DNA of 64,000 bases. It comes from Bacteroidota bacterium (GTDB lineage: Bacteria; Bacteroidota; Bacteroidia; AKYH767-A; 2013-40CM-41-45). Each line of letters opens with the position of its first letter. Within the stretch, counting starts at the first letter, position 1. This document shows, piece by piece, positions 43,839 through 54,693 of this stretch. The position numbers were made by a program, and so were the translations under genes. The notes under the pieces are model-generated. The model did not search any database. It saw nothing but the letters and a program-made list of their open reading frames with translations, and was not told where the DNA came from. The DNA is taken from positions 1-64,000 of the forward strand of contig JADJFC010000011.1 in the NCBI GenBank assembly GCA_016708785.1, given 5' to 3'.

Positions 43839-46029
43839 GAAAACCTCTTTTAAAATATCATTCTTTTTGTTATTTGTTCTATTTGCGACAAATAACAATC
43901 ATTTAATTGCCCAATCGGCCCCTGGCATTCTTGTAACGCCGGAGAATTTCAAAAAAGAAATTGACCTTGACACACTTTATAAATACAAGATCGGTGACGA
44001 CCCCAAATGGGCTTCTGTAGATTTTGACGACAGCTCCTGGCGACCTACTGAAGCAGACTCTACAGACAATGACACCTTGCTACAAAAGCATGAAGGCATT
44101 GTGTGGTTCAGAGGTAAATTCAAAGTTGACTCTTCTCTTGCAAAAAATCCATTTACGATTGAGATTCTGGCATATGGTGCAGTAGATGTCTATTTTGACG
44201 GGAAACTGGTGAAGAAGATCGGAAAAGTTGCAGCGAAAAAAGAAGATTACAAATCCGGATTTTCATTCAATACAACAATGATCCCGGTCGCACTCAATGG
44301 CCAAACTGAACATCTGATCGCTATTCGACTTGCGAAATTCAAGGAGGAGGAGAAAGGGACAATAGTATTTAACGGAACCAATCATGAAAAGTCATTTGGG
44401 TCCAGTCTGTATGATTCCGAACTGGCTTTAGAGGAAGAGTCAGATTTTCATCAGAAATCAATCATGCTTGTTTTCTCGACAATCTTTGGAGTACTTGGTT
44501 TTTTTCACATGGTACTTTTCATATACTATTATAAAAACCGCGCTAATTTATATTACAGTTTATTTTCGTTCATGTTGTTTAGTGTCTTTTTTGGAATGTA
44601 TTTACTTTTTTCCGGAAAAGATCATGATGAGACATCGAAAATCCTATTTCTGGAAACGATTGCTGTTTATACTGTACCTCTGTTTTTTCTAAGTATCCTT
44701 TATGAGATTTTCTACAAGCGGCTGTTGAAATTGTTCTGGATTCTGGCAGCATTGATTTTCACTGCATTGATCTGCTTCTATAGTCTTGATCAGAAAGCTA
44801 TAGGAATAATCATCATTGTGTTATTTTTTATTATAGCTATTGTTGAAACAATCAGAGTGTTTATCAAAGCGATCGTAAATAAAAAAGACGGCGCACGAAT
44901 TTTTCTTTTCGGACTTTTCTTTCCAATTATTGGCATCATTGTACTTTCACTTCTTTCCTCTTTTTTAGAAAGCATTGGATTTGCTAAATCCAGTGATCTT
45001 ATCGACAAAAATATTGGCCCGTTTTTCGGCTATTCGTTTTTACTGAGTGTTTCGCTATCCATGACTTTTTATCTGGCCCGTGACTTTGCCAGAATGAATA
45101 AAAAACTTCTTACGCAGATCAATGAGATCCGGCAACTCTTCAACAAAACGGTTGAACAAGACAATGAACGTAAAAAAATCCTTGAGAATCAAAATGAGAA
45201 ACTGGAACAGATGGTCGTTATCAGGACTGACGAAGTCCTCCGCCAAAAATCTGAAATTGAACTCAAGAATCGTGACATTCTCGACAATCTACAGTATGCT
45301 AAGAGAATCCAGGAAGCAATCCTTCCTGAAATCAAACTTATCTACCGGACTCTGCAGGATTCATTTATCATCTACATCCCAAAAGATATTGTCAGCGGAG
45401 ACTTTTATTCCTTTGCGCAGAAAAACGACAGAGTAATTATCGCAGCCTCGGATTGCACAGGTCACGGAGTAACGGGAGCATTCATGAGTATGATTGGAAC
45501 ATCATTACTGAATCAGATCATCAATGAAAATGGCGTAACACAACCTGCTGAAATCCTGACAGACTTGAATACAGGAATTGTTGAAGCACTCAAACAAAGC
45601 GAAGGTGAAAATGAAGTCCACGACGGAATGGATATCGCACTTTGTTCAATTGATCTTGCGAATACCAGACTAGTTTATGCAGGAGCTAATCGCCCATTGT
45701 GGTTCTTCAAAAATGGCGAAATGTCATTGGTAAAACCTACCAAATCTGCTATTGGAGGTTATCAATCGTCCAGAACAGAAGAGTTCACTCAACATGAAAT
45801 TCAATTATCAAAAGGCGATACAATTTATCTTTTTACCGATGGCTATGCCGATCAATTCGGCGGCCCGGAAGGAAAGAAAATGCTGAGTAAACGTTTTCGG
45901 GAAATGTTGAGAGAGATCCAGAATTTACCGATGAATGAACAGGAGAAATATTTACTGAAAGCTTTCAATGATTGGAAAGGGAATTTGGGGCAGGTGGATG
46001 ATGTGTTGGTGATTGGGGTTCGGTTGTAA
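43831..46029 (+). CDS. 7TM membrane SpoIIE-type PP2C phosphatase
   Basis: 732 residues. After a signal peptide, an extracytoplasmic beta-sandwich (galactose-binding/7TMR-DISM-like: KWASVDFDDSSWRPT ... IVWFRGKFKV, about 35-200) precedes seven transmembrane helices (about 205-415). A coiled coil (about 420-480) then leads to a cytoplasmic SpoIIE/PP2C domain: SGDFYSFAQKNDRVIIAASD, CTGHGVTGAFMSM, DGMDIALCSID, YAGANRPLW, LFTDGYADQFGG. The Asp and Gly residues for metal binding are present. It should turn an outside signal into dephosphorylation of a target, classically an anti-sigma-factor antagonist; no such target gene is in the window. Last gene of the xseAB operon. Confidence 0.94.
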   Translation: MNKKTSFKISFFLLFVLFATNNNHLIAQSAPGILVTPENFKKEIDLDTLYKYKIGDDPKWASVDFDDSSWRPTEADSTDNDTLLQKHEGIVWFRGKFKVDSSLAKNPFTIEILAYGAVDVYFDGKLVKKIGKVAAKKEDYKSGFSFNTTMIPVALNGQTEHLIAIRLAKFKEEEKGTIVFNGTNHEKSFGSSLYDSELALEEESDFHQKSIMLVFSTIFGVLGFFHMVLFIYYYKNRANLYYSLFSFMLFSVFFGMYLLFSGKDHDETSKILFLETIAVYTVPLFFLSILYEIFYKRLLKLFWILAALIFTALICFYSLDQKAIGIIIIVLFFIIAIVETIRVFIKAIVNKKDGARIFLFGLFFPIIGIIVLSLLSSFLESIGFAKSSDLIDKNIGPFFGYSFLLSVSLSMTFYLARDFARMNKKLLTQINEIRQLFNKTVEQDNERKKILENQNEKLEQMVVIRTDEVLRQKSEIELKNRDILDNLQYAKRIQEAILPEIKLIYRTLQDSFIIYIPKDIVSGDFYSFAQKNDRVIIAASDCTGHGVTGAFMSMIGTSLLNQIINENGVTQPAEILTDLNTGIVEALKQSEGENEVHDGMDIALCSIDLANTRLVYAGANRPLWFFKNGEMSLVKPTKSAIGGYQSSRTEEFTQHEIQLSKGDTIYLFTDGYADQFGGPEGKKMLSKRFREMLREIQNLPMNEQEKYLLKAFNDWKGNLGQVDDVLVIGVRL

Positions 46030-46205
46030 GTAAAATCAGCCTCTTAACAACTTTTAAATTACTAAAAACAATATGAAAATTTGGAGCTTTTCTTTAATAC
46101 TTAACTAAACTTCAAGACTGTCGGGTCATACTAGTTCGAAGTAAGTTGGTAATGTATGTTTGAAGTCTGAAGACCTTTCAAAACGGGGGCTATTTAGTTT
46201 AAGTC

Positions 46206-47141
46206 CTACTGAGCATCAGCGGCCTTATCACCCATCATCTTATTCATCCCCATCATCTGCTTCATGGTCTTTTGCATACCATCCACAGAGCCATCGAGGA
46301 AGATCATATTTCCTTTGCCGTTTTCGGCGAAATTTTTCACTGACTCCATCCACATGCTGAATAGAATTACGGAGGTATCCAGATTTGCCTGTTGCATTTC
46401 ACGGGCAGCTTCTGTCATACCTTTTGCTACTTCCTGACGGAATAATGCGACTCCTTGTCCACGAAGTTGTGCAGCTTCTCTTTCTGCGCCGGCAGAGATC
46501 TTGATCGCATTTCCTTCTGCTTCCGCAGCTTTTGTTTTCGTGATCAACAATGCTTGTCCTTCATTCTCAGCAGCAGCTTTCAGGTTATTAGATGCTACGA
46601 CCTGACTCATTGATTTCATGATGACATCGTCGAATGTAATATCGTTCAGCTGAAGCTCCTGTAAATGATATCCCCATTCTTCCAAACCGATATCGATCTG
46701 CTCTTTAACGTGCTCTGTAATGTCCTTTCTTAGACCCAATACATCAGCTTGCTTTTTTGTAGCTACGAATCCACGAATGGAACCTTCAATTGTGCGGATC
46801 AATGCTTGCATGAAATTTCTTTCATCAACAAATTTAAAGGCAACACTCATGATGTTCTTTTCATCGGTATTGATAACAGAATAAAGCAACATGGCTTTGA
46901 AGTATACATTGGCCTGATCGATTGTAATAGCCTGAAATTCCAATTCAACGGAACGATTTTGGACGGAGATCTTTTTGAATACCGCTTCAATAAGCGGAAT
47001 TTTAAAATTTAGTCCGGGATGCATCACTCTTCTGTATTTTCCAAAGACTGTAATTACTGCAACTGTTCCCTGTTGAACCGTTACAAAACATAAGAATAAA
47101 AATGCAATGGCAATTATTGCGATGATCAATGTAGAACTCAT
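46206..47141 (-). CDS. SPFH/Band 7 membrane protein (stomatin/prohibitin-like)
   Basis: 311 residues. One N-terminal transmembrane helix (LIIAIIAIAFLFLCFV) is followed by the SPFH domain (GTVAVITVFGKYRRVMHPGL ... FKFVDERNFMQALIRTIEG, about 25-205) and an Ala/Glu-rich coiled coil (AAEAEGNAIKISAGAEREAA). The C-terminus is Met/Gly-rich (MKQMMGMNKMMGD). Members oligomerise into rings in the inner membrane and shape lipid microdomains or guard proteases. No NfeD-type partner is adjacent, and the gene stands alone between the convergent phosphatase gene and the T9SS cargo pair. Confidence 0.92.
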   Translation of the reverse strand: MSSTLIIAIIAIAFLFLCFVTVQQGTVAVITVFGKYRRVMHPGLNFKIPLIEAVFKKISVQNRSVELEFQAITIDQANVYFKAMLLYSVINTDEKNIMSVAFKFVDERNFMQALIRTIEGSIRGFVATKKQADVLGLRKDITEHVKEQIDIGLEEWGYHLQELQLNDITFDDVIMKSMSQVVASNNLKAAAENEGQALLITKTKAAEAEGNAIKISAGAEREAAQLRGQGVALFRQEVAKGMTEAAREMQQANLDTSVILFSMWMESVKNFAENGKGNMIFLDGSVDGMQKTMKQMMGMNKMMGDKAADAQ

Positions 47142-47273
47142 GGCTTGTGTGTTTAATTAATTTGGAGGCAAGTTAAAATATTCTCCCGCAGATTGCGCAG
47201 ATTTGAGCAGAAAAAATGCAGATTGTTATTTAATGTCGTCCCTTTATAAATTTTATTAAATTTTCAACAGCAT

Positions 47274-48611
47274 TCAATTTTTCACAAACCGCTTCCTAAA
47301 AGTTCGTTGGTCGCTGATGACGTCGAGGAAATATAATCCTGGAGAGAGGGTTGAGATGTCGAGTTCTTGGCTGGAGGTGTTGCAGGAAAATGTTTGAACT
47401 AGTTTTCCAGTGAGGTCATAAACTGTAATTTTTTGAAGAATTCCGGAATTGATTTCAATCAACAGTTTATCAGACGCGGGGTTTGGGAATAGTTTGATGC
47501 TTGAAAAACTAAATTCATCAATTCCAACGGTAGATTGACAAGAATCAACATAACTCCCTCCTACCCATTTTGCAATGTGATTAACCGGAACACCATCTAT
47601 ACTTGTAAAGTCTCCCGAAACAATTAATTCATTATTGTACACAGCCATATCGACAATAAGTCCGTTAAAATTTGAGCCTAAGCCGCACCATTTATGTCCG
47701 TCCCATTTAGCTATTCCATCAGTAGCAACACCACCAGCTTGATTAAAAAAACCTGCTGCAAATAATTCTCCATTGTAAACTTGTAGACTTGTAATTTCAC
47801 GATCTACTCCACCATTTACTTCACTCCAATCTGTCCCATCAAATTTCACAATATTTCTTGCATTAGTAACATTATTAAATCTACAATTGCTTGAAACGTA
47901 TAGTTGATTTTGATAAACTTCCATGTCGGTAATCTTTGGAACTGATGCACCCGAAAAAGATAATCCATTTCCTAATAAAACGTAATTAAAGTTATCCCAC
48001 CCAATGATGTTTCCTTCATAGCTAGAACCATAGCCCAAATATCCAGCAAATACAAAAATGCTGTTGAATTTTTTCATTTTTAATATTCCTGCTAGATTAA
48101 GTAAAGGCATAGTCTGCCAATAAGGGTAGCTATAACAAATAATACCATAGCTCAATAAAGGATAAAACTCTGAAAATTCTCCTCCAAAGTAAAGTGCTCC
48201 TATATATTCACCTGAACAATGTACTGCACCGTTTGCTGAGAACTGAAGGGAATCCCAATTACCATTATTATAATTTAGTATATAATCCCCTGGAGCCCCA
48301 AAATAAGTTTGAAAAACACCTGTAATGTAAAGACTGTCCTGATATCGAATTATAGATAATATCTGACCTAGAGTATCGAAATCAGTTGTCCCTATAAAAT
48401 TCCAGTCAAAACCATCCCAAACTATTGGCCCATACAATGTATCATTACTCTGGTCAATAAACCTCCCGACAGCATATAATTTATTTTGAGAACTGTCAAG
48501 ATAAAATTTATTAGCTCCATATGGCAATCCGGACCCCAATTGTTCCCAATTTTGAGAGAATGAAAAAATTGGGCACAAGGCGAATAATATAATCTTGAGT
48601 TTAAGTTTCAT
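47274..48611 (-). CDS. Secreted beta-propeller protein with T9SS sorting domain
   Basis: 445 residues with a signal peptide (LKIILFALCPIFSFSQ). The body has six to seven blade-like repeats with the pattern 'W DG.xW..xG' (IVWDGFDWNFIGTTDF, IVKFDGTDWSEVNGG, IAKWDGHKWCGLGSN), typical of secreted kelch-like Bacteroidota proteins. The C-terminal T9SS domain reads KLFPNPASDKLLIEI ... LSPGLYFLDVISDQ ... RKRFVKN. Its start overlaps the end of the 1384-residue gene by 4 bp, so the two surface proteins are translated from one message. Function unknown. Confidence 0.9.
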   Translation of the reverse strand: MKLKLKIILFALCPIFSFSQNWEQLGSGLPYGANKFYLDSSQNKLYAVGRFIDQSNDTLYGPIVWDGFDWNFIGTTDFDTLGQILSIIRYQDSLYITGVFQTYFGAPGDYILNYNNGNWDSLQFSANGAVHCSGEYIGALYFGGEFSEFYPLLSYGIICYSYPYWQTMPLLNLAGILKMKKFNSIFVFAGYLGYGSSYEGNIIGWDNFNYVLLGNGLSFSGASVPKITDMEVYQNQLYVSSNCRFNNVTNARNIVKFDGTDWSEVNGGVDREITSLQVYNGELFAAGFFNQAGGVATDGIAKWDGHKWCGLGSNFNGLIVDMAVYNNELIVSGDFTSIDGVPVNHIAKWVGGSYVDSCQSTVGIDEFSFSSIKLFPNPASDKLLIEINSGILQKITVYDLTGKLVQTFSCNTSSQELDISTLSPGLYFLDVISDQRTFRKRFVKN

Positions 48612-51600
48612 CTTTGCAAAACAAATTTTAAATTATTGAAACGCTTATCATTGCTAATTCTTACTGTGTATACAGCATCTGCAAGTTGATTTAAATTCAA
48701 CTCAAAACGGCTGTCACCAAAAACCACTTTTGAAAATACATTTTTCCCTAACAGATCAAATATTTCAATATTCAATTTATCGTAAACAATTTTTCCAAAG
48801 TCCAACCACACTAAACCATTGGAAGGGTTAGGATATAACTTAATTTCTGACAGCACTTCATTAGGAGAATCAACATCAATTGTAAAATTTAATAAGTCAA
48901 ATCGCCAAATAATTCCATGAAGGTATGCGTTTCCAGGAACTGATTGGACATACGGACTCCCAACTAAATCACTACCAGTAGTCATATGATTAGGGTTTAC
49001 TATTGGGCTTTGACCAAGGCCTGCAACATATAAATAATCGTTTCCGTCAGCAACGATACACGATCCTATTTCCTTTCCTTCTCCACCAATGTATGTTGTC
49101 CATTGAAGAACATTATCCAAATCAAAAGATAGAATTAATGCATCTTCATTTTTGGAGTATATTGTACTTGTGTTAATGTCGTCCATATAAATTCCTGCTG
49201 GAGGAGTGACCAAATCGACATCTCCACTTGCGCTTGAAGACGAATTATAGGATGTCCCAAACAAATAAACCCTATCTGAAGCATCAACAGTAATATCAAC
49301 ATTCACATCGGTAATAAAAAAAAGTTGATAATCATTGTAGTCATCATCACTACCTCCATAAAATGTTGACCATGTCATATTTCGCGCATTATCAAAGCGA
49401 GAAAGAAAGACCTCCTTCTTTACGTCAATATTCACACCACCACTTTGATCATAATGATCTCTAAAGTACATTGGTGATGTATGACATAAGGGGAAAGCGC
49501 AGTTATTTGTAGCTTCACATTGTGGAGTATATAAAATATTATCGGCTGATTCAACATACCCTGTTATATACAAATCTCCTTCGCTATTGAAAGCTAAATG
49601 AGTTGGAGTTATTTCATCACATCCTCCAAATAAAGTAGACCAATTCAAATTAAGGTCTCCATCAAATTGCGAAATAAATCCTAATTCATTCGAATTATTA
49701 GGAATTGTGTTTTGATAAAAACCGCCATTGTCACAAAGCGGGAATTCGGAATTTACAGTAGTTGTGCATGTTTGGGAAATATATGTATTTGTTGTTCTTC
49801 CCAAAACAACAATTGCTTCGCCTGTCATGTTATCATTTAAAGCGCTTGCAGCATTAACTGTAAAAGATCCAACATCCTGAATCCATGCTTCTCCGGTTCC
49901 TCCAAAAAGTGTTGCATGCAGAAGTTCTTTTGTATTTAAATCAAATTTAGCTATTACTCCTTTTTGAACCCAATTATAACTTGTACCAGAGCTACTATTA
50001 AAATAACCAGTTCCAGAATTACATAATGGTAGGCCAACATCAAAAATTCCGGGTGCTCCTCCAGAGAACGCATCACACGTTGTTCTATCAATATAATGTT
50101 CAGGATTGGGAAAAACAACAAGCGGATCTTCTACATGTTGATCTGTTGTGCCAACAATAATAAAATAATCAGTGCTTTGCGGTTGTATAATCGCATGTAA
50201 GTTATCGTTAGTGTTTCCACCATATCTTGTAGCCCATACTCTCGCTCCAACATCATTTAATTCGAGAATAAAACCATCCGCGTCTCCTGCATAATAATTC
50301 TCAAAAAATCCAGATGTAGGAAATGGATTAGTAGTTGGTAATGGAAAATCATTGCATGTTGTAGCTCCTACAGTTAAAGTTGTTCCATTTCCCGTTGCTG
50401 TAATTCCAAGTGCGTAATCCTCTCCAGTATTCCACCAAGCTGATTGTGTATTTCCACTTCCTCCATAAAATGTACTCCAAATCAAATTTTGAGAGACATC
50501 AAACATTGAAACGAATGCATCAGTTTGCCCACCTCCATACGTATTCTGTGCAACATTTATGTTGATTCCAGGAAAACTTAGACTCGAAGTGACTCCGCAC
50601 ACATAATAATTATGATCTTGATCAACAGTATTGTCGATTATTACCTCACTATTGCTTCCAGCTAAATATGTGCCCCAGTCTGCATTATCTGGCATTGGAG
50701 AATATGCTGATCTTGACCTGCTAACCTCGACTATTAAAGGTTGATTAACATCATAACTTCCCCATCCTGAAAATTTCGCTTCATTTCCATTTTGAATTGT
50801 CCAATCTAAATTCCAAGAGAGCGATATTTTATTGTTACTCGTATCTAATTGATAAATTCTAGGTTTCTCGAATTCAAAACTACCAAGAGAAGTAGTCAAT
50901 TTCAATTGCCAATTATTTAAAATCGTTAATCCCGTTTGCCCATCAAATTTCAAACCTATTTCTGATGGATCACTTGAATATGGATTAATAATAAAATAAA
51001 ATTTTAATCCACTAGTATTACACGTATACATTGCATCAATTCCACTATAAACATCTGCATACAATAGTTTCTCATTTCCATTAACATGCGCAATTCCATT
51101 CGAACATTGTGACAGGTAGTAATTTAAAAAAGCAGAAGTATCATTTTCATTCACTGGAAATGCTTCTGTAGGATTTGTGCTATTTAAAAAAGAAACATCA
51201 ACTCTATGTGTTGTATCAGCCGTAGCTGTATCTAAATCAGTTGTAGAAAAGACCATGTTCATAACTCCATATCCAAAATACAATTGAGGATAGTGGTGAA
51301 TTGAATAATAATGTGTACTATCTGTTATCGAACTGTCTTGCGAATCCAGTATCTGCCCTTCATTCGGATAAAACAAATACGCCACAGCCGGTGAATCTAC
51401 AGTTGGTGGTGGATTGAAAAAATCTGTTCTATACTTGATCGTCACCGTCGGAAATTCGCCTGAATATTCAACTTGTCCGGTTACAAAAATATTTCCGGAA
51501 GTATCGGCTACTATGTTTCTTGCTTCATCGACGCCATGATCAGGACCATCGAAATAATCGCGCCACATTTCTGTTCCATTCGGCTTAAATGCTACAGTAA

Positions 51601-52762
51601 GGAAATCGTAATTGTAGGTCTGCGGATTGAAGCCTTTTCCTGTTACAATGATGTTGCTGTCCGAATCAAAACACATTTTGTAAGCAATGTCTTCGTAATT
51701 GTCGCCGTCAATTGAAACAGTCCAGAGGGTATTTCTTGCTGAATCATATTTCCGCACAAAAAAATCTTTGTCGTTACCATGGCTTTCGCCGCAGATGTAA
51801 ACATTTCCTGATTTATCGACTAACAAATCATTTCCGATATCATCTCCGCCGCTGTCATATGTGTCAGCCCATACGAGATTTCCGTTGGGATGCAATTTTA
51901 CGGTCTTAATATCAAAATCTCCATTTCCGCCTCTGGTTGCTCCTGTAATATAAATGAATCCGTTTTCATCGGTCTTCACAGCAGACGCTCTGTCAAAGCC
52001 AGCCGTTGATCCACTGGTCCGTGGCTGACTTACAATTGCTCCTGTGGAATCATAGATCACAGTTTGATAATCCCAATCGGTAACACTACTCTGACTTGCG
52101 CCTGTGATTACGATCGTTGAATCCTCTTCACTAATCGAAAGATCAAATGGAATATCCATTAAACTTCCGTAATCAAAATCCTGTTGCCAGATCAGATCAC
52201 CGGACAAATTATATTTTATCGTATGATAATCTGCCAACGTAGCTTGCTGATAAGAAACGCCCGTAACGTAAAGTGCATTGTTAAAAATACCAATGGAAGT
52301 GGCCACATCATAATTCGAAAAACTACTATTGAATGTTTTCTCCCAACCAATACTTCCGTTAGTTTTTGAAATTTGCATGGTCAGAAAATCATAATTATTC
52401 GCTGATGAATAAGTAATACCACTAAGGTAAATAAAATCTTCATCCATTACCATATCGCTGGGCTGATCTCGCCCAACTCCGCTTCCTGTCCAGAAGATCT
52501 GCCAAACGCTGTGTCCGTCTTTATCGTATTTGGTCAATACGATATCTACGCCATTTGGCAATCCTGCTTTATAAGTAGCAGAATACGTGTAATCGCCGTC
52601 ACTTAAAACAGGAACCACAAAAGCTGAATCCGTATTTCCTGCAAAGGCTGCCCATTCGCGAAGTACCACAGGCGTTTCCCCTGCTTTGGTTTTAAGCGAG
52701 GTCAGACAGATTAACACTACTAATAAACAAGCTGTTAAGCTGGCAAGCTGGTGTTTTTTCAT
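48608..52762 (-). CDS. Very large SBBP-repeat secreted protein with T9SS sorting domain
   Basis: 1384 residues; signal peptide (LTACLLVVLICLTSLKTKA). The N-terminal third holds SBBP-type propeller repeats (WADTYDSGGDDIGNDLLVDK, GNVYICGESHGNDKDFFVRK style). The middle (about 560-700) has a beta-rich domain (GLKFYFIINPYSSDPSEIGL). The second half has longer repeats with the pattern WSTFYGGSG..ND, for example LIWSTFYGGSGNTQS, LNWSTLFGGCDE, MTWSTFYGGSDDDYND. A T9SS domain ends it (KLYPNPSNGLVWLDFG ... LADAVYTVRISN). Repeats with NF/YVTG-like 'YI/VTG' strands suggest a tandem beta-propeller adhesin or scaffold on the cell surface. Confidence 0.92.
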   Translation of the reverse strand: MKKHQLASLTACLLVVLICLTSLKTKAGETPVVLREWAAFAGNTDSAFVVPVLSDGDYTYSATYKAGLPNGVDIVLTKYDKDGHSVWQIFWTGSGVGRDQPSDMVMDEDFIYLSGITYSSANNYDFLTMQISKTNGSIGWEKTFNSSFSNYDVATSIGIFNNALYVTGVSYQQATLADYHTIKYNLSGDLIWQQDFDYGSLMDIPFDLSISEEDSTIVITGASQSSVTDWDYQTVIYDSTGAIVSQPRTSGSTAGFDRASAVKTDENGFIYITGATRGGNGDFDIKTVKLHPNGNLVWADTYDSGGDDIGNDLLVDKSGNVYICGESHGNDKDFFVRKYDSARNTLWTVSIDGDNYEDIAYKMCFDSDSNIIVTGKGFNPQTYNYDFLTVAFKPNGTEMWRDYFDGPDHGVDEARNIVADTSGNIFVTGQVEYSGEFPTVTIKYRTDFFNPPPTVDSPAVAYLFYPNEGQILDSQDSSITDSTHYYSIHHYPQLYFGYGVMNMVFSTTDLDTATADTTHRVDVSFLNSTNPTEAFPVNENDTSAFLNYYLSQCSNGIAHVNGNEKLLYADVYSGIDAMYTCNTSGLKFYFIINPYSSDPSEIGLKFDGQTGLTILNNWQLKLTTSLGSFEFEKPRIYQLDTSNNKISLSWNLDWTIQNGNEAKFSGWGSYDVNQPLIVEVSRSRSAYSPMPDNADWGTYLAGSNSEVIIDNTVDQDHNYYVCGVTSSLSFPGININVAQNTYGGGQTDAFVSMFDVSQNLIWSTFYGGSGNTQSAWWNTGEDYALGITATGNGTTLTVGATTCNDFPLPTTNPFPTSGFFENYYAGDADGFILELNDVGARVWATRYGGNTNDNLHAIIQPQSTDYFIIVGTTDQHVEDPLVVFPNPEHYIDRTTCDAFSGGAPGIFDVGLPLCNSGTGYFNSSSGTSYNWVQKGVIAKFDLNTKELLHATLFGGTGEAWIQDVGSFTVNAASALNDNMTGEAIVVLGRTTNTYISQTCTTTVNSEFPLCDNGGFYQNTIPNNSNELGFISQFDGDLNLNWSTLFGGCDEITPTHLAFNSEGDLYITGYVESADNILYTPQCEATNNCAFPLCHTSPMYFRDHYDQSGGVNIDVKKEVFLSRFDNARNMTWSTFYGGSDDDYNDYQLFFITDVNVDITVDASDRVYLFGTSYNSSSSASGDVDLVTPPAGIYMDDINTSTIYSKNEDALILSFDLDNVLQWTTYIGGEGKEIGSCIVADGNDYLYVAGLGQSPIVNPNHMTTGSDLVGSPYVQSVPGNAYLHGIIWRFDLLNFTIDVDSPNEVLSEIKLYPNPSNGLVWLDFGKIVYDKLNIEIFDLLGKNVFSKVVFGDSRFELNLNQLADAVYTVRISNDKRFNNLKFVLQR

Positions 52763-53144
52763 GAAGATATGATTTAAAAAAATTAAACTATTTCGTATCC
52801 AATGGCAACAAAAAGAAGTAATCTCTAAATAATTATACTACTAAAAATTGCAATTCTTCCTATGAAAATGATTATTCAACTTTATGCAATTTTATGCTTC
52901 AAAAACACTACTTGCACTCTTGAGAAAACTTCCTAAAACTTGTAATTCTTTACCAAAGGTAAAATTCGGTTTGAAATAAAAAAGAAAAAGTTGAAAAAAT
53001 TATTGAAAAATATGAAATTTGTTTGTTTTATGATAAATAATTCTGTTTTAAATATTTCTCACAGAATTTACAAATTAATCTATATGTGAATCATCAATCT
53101 AATTTGCGCGAATGAATGAATGAAATATTTTACTAAATCACATT

Positions 53145-53306
53145 CGACCCCTCCGGGGTCGATTCGTTGTTTAAACGATTTTTCTACCTACATGGGACCC
53201 CTCCGGGGTCGGGGGAATTTGAATTTCATTTTTCCTACATGCGACCCCGCTGGGGTCGGGGGATTTGATTTTCGTTTTTCTACCTACATGTGACCCCGCT
53301 GGGGTC
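53145..53306. repeat. Array of four GACCCC..GGGGTC palindromes at about 49-bp spacing
   Basis: Palindromes start at about 53145, 53195, 53242 and 53291. Each has the core GACCCC-xCx-GGGGTC, and three are preceded by CTACATG or CCTACATG. The spacers are similar T-rich stretches (ATTTTTCTACCTACATG), so the whole unit is tandemly repeated. The same palindrome occurs at 28074-28141. The array lies in the 656-bp gap 52763-53418; the first 380 bases of that gap are AT-rich and I see nothing in them. Confidence 0.78.
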
Positions 53307-53418
53307 GTGTTAATTACAAATTGACATTCATTGTGCGATAAATTGACTCTCGCAGCCTTCTCTAGTTTGGAATTCTGAATTTTGCTTTTTGAATTCTATT
53401 CCTTGATTTTTCCTTAAT

Positions 53419-54677
53419 TTGCAACCCATGATATTTCAACGGATCCTTTTATTTATTGCTTGCTTTTTGAGCGTAAAAAGTGTTTCACACTTTGTCGACA
53501 GAGGCAAAATCATGACGCCGGAAATTACTGTCCCGTATTTTTCCGGTGCCGCATTGCACAATTCTTCAGACAAATGGATCTTTAATTTGAATGAGGTCGA
53601 TTCATTGAAAAAAATTTCTCTCATTGCTGATCCTGTAACAAGAAGAAATTCAATTGACAACTATCGATTTTCCGACAAACAAGATTCAACACATATTTAT
53701 CAGCTTAATCAACCCGGACTAGTCTATGTAATTATTCTTGCGAAACGTATTTTCTTTTCTCAAGGCGATATTGGCGCCCTGAAATCATTGCAATTGTTCA
53801 TTCACACCTTTTTTTGTTTTTTAATCCTGATGAGTTTCAAATCGAGAAAGAAACAGATCCTCTTCTTCCTCCTCTATTTCATTAATCCGGCAATAATTTA
53901 TCTTACCATTTTCCCTTTCTACTATTATTGGCAGGTCATCGGATCATATATTCTTGTTCTGATCTTGCTCAATCCAAACTATCAGAGTGTATTGACACTT
54001 CTTCTGACAACACTGCTTCTTGCTTGCATTTACCACATCCGAATCTCAACGCTTCCATTAAGTGCTTTCATTATTCTGTTTGGATTCTACAAACTGCCTC
54101 TCATGAGAAGGTCACTGGCATTTCTTGTTTTTGTATTCAGCGTTTATCTGATGGAACCGGCATATCTTGCGAAACATCCGGGACATGTGATGTACAGTTC
54201 ACTCGGTGCTTATCCGGGCTCACCTGTCAAAGGATTCTCTGATAATGTCTCATTTGAAAATTATTCGAAAGCAACCGGAAAAATTTACAGTTACGAAAGC
54301 AATCCGTCGATGTACGATGCTGAAGTGATCATGGGTGAAGCGAAATGGGGAATGAATGAATTTATTTCATTTGCAAAAGACAAACCATTAATTGTAATCA
54401 GAAATGCAGGACTGAATTTGATGGAATCGTTTTCATTTGGCTACTTGACATCCTCTTTAACTCTCACCTATTTTTCTGCTTTGGTCGGACTAGGATTTTT
54501 TGTATTACTATTAGTTAGAAAAAATATTCATATGTTATTATTATTTTAATCTCATCTTGTTCGTATATTCTTTATTTGGCTCCTGTACCGATTTATTTAT
54601 ACGGGACCTATCTTATTTCTACGTTTGCATTTCTAGAATTGATTCCGGAGAAGCCAAGACTGACTGAAAAATTATAA
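53419..54677 (+). CDS. Polytopic membrane protein of unknown function, frameshifted near the 3' end
   Basis: The frame from 53419 (a closer ATG is at 53428, MIFQRILLFIACFL) runs to a stop at 54549 after RKNIHMLLLF. Adding one T to the four-T run at 54544-54547 continues it as LISSCSYILYLAPVPIYLYG ... ending TEKL at 54677, about 419 residues, which adds a further membrane stretch. It has one N-terminal and about seven to eight later hydrophobic helices (IILFGFYKLPL, FLVFVFSVYLMEPAYL), and a soluble loop (about 30-95). It resembles the glycosyltransferase-like or O-antigen-type polytopic proteins in outline, but no motif supports this. Function unknown. Confidence 0.7.
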
Positions 54678-54693
54678 CACTAAGAGCACTAAT

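Noticed and set aside
46030..46205. Possible small RNA or gene between the phosphatase and Band 7 genes
   Set aside because: No hairpin, promoter or ORF stands out in the 176 bases.
53145..53306. Evenly spaced repeats that resemble a CRISPR array
   Set aside because: Only four units, the repeat is a short GC palindrome, the spacers resemble each other, and no cas gene is near. Better read as REP-like elements.
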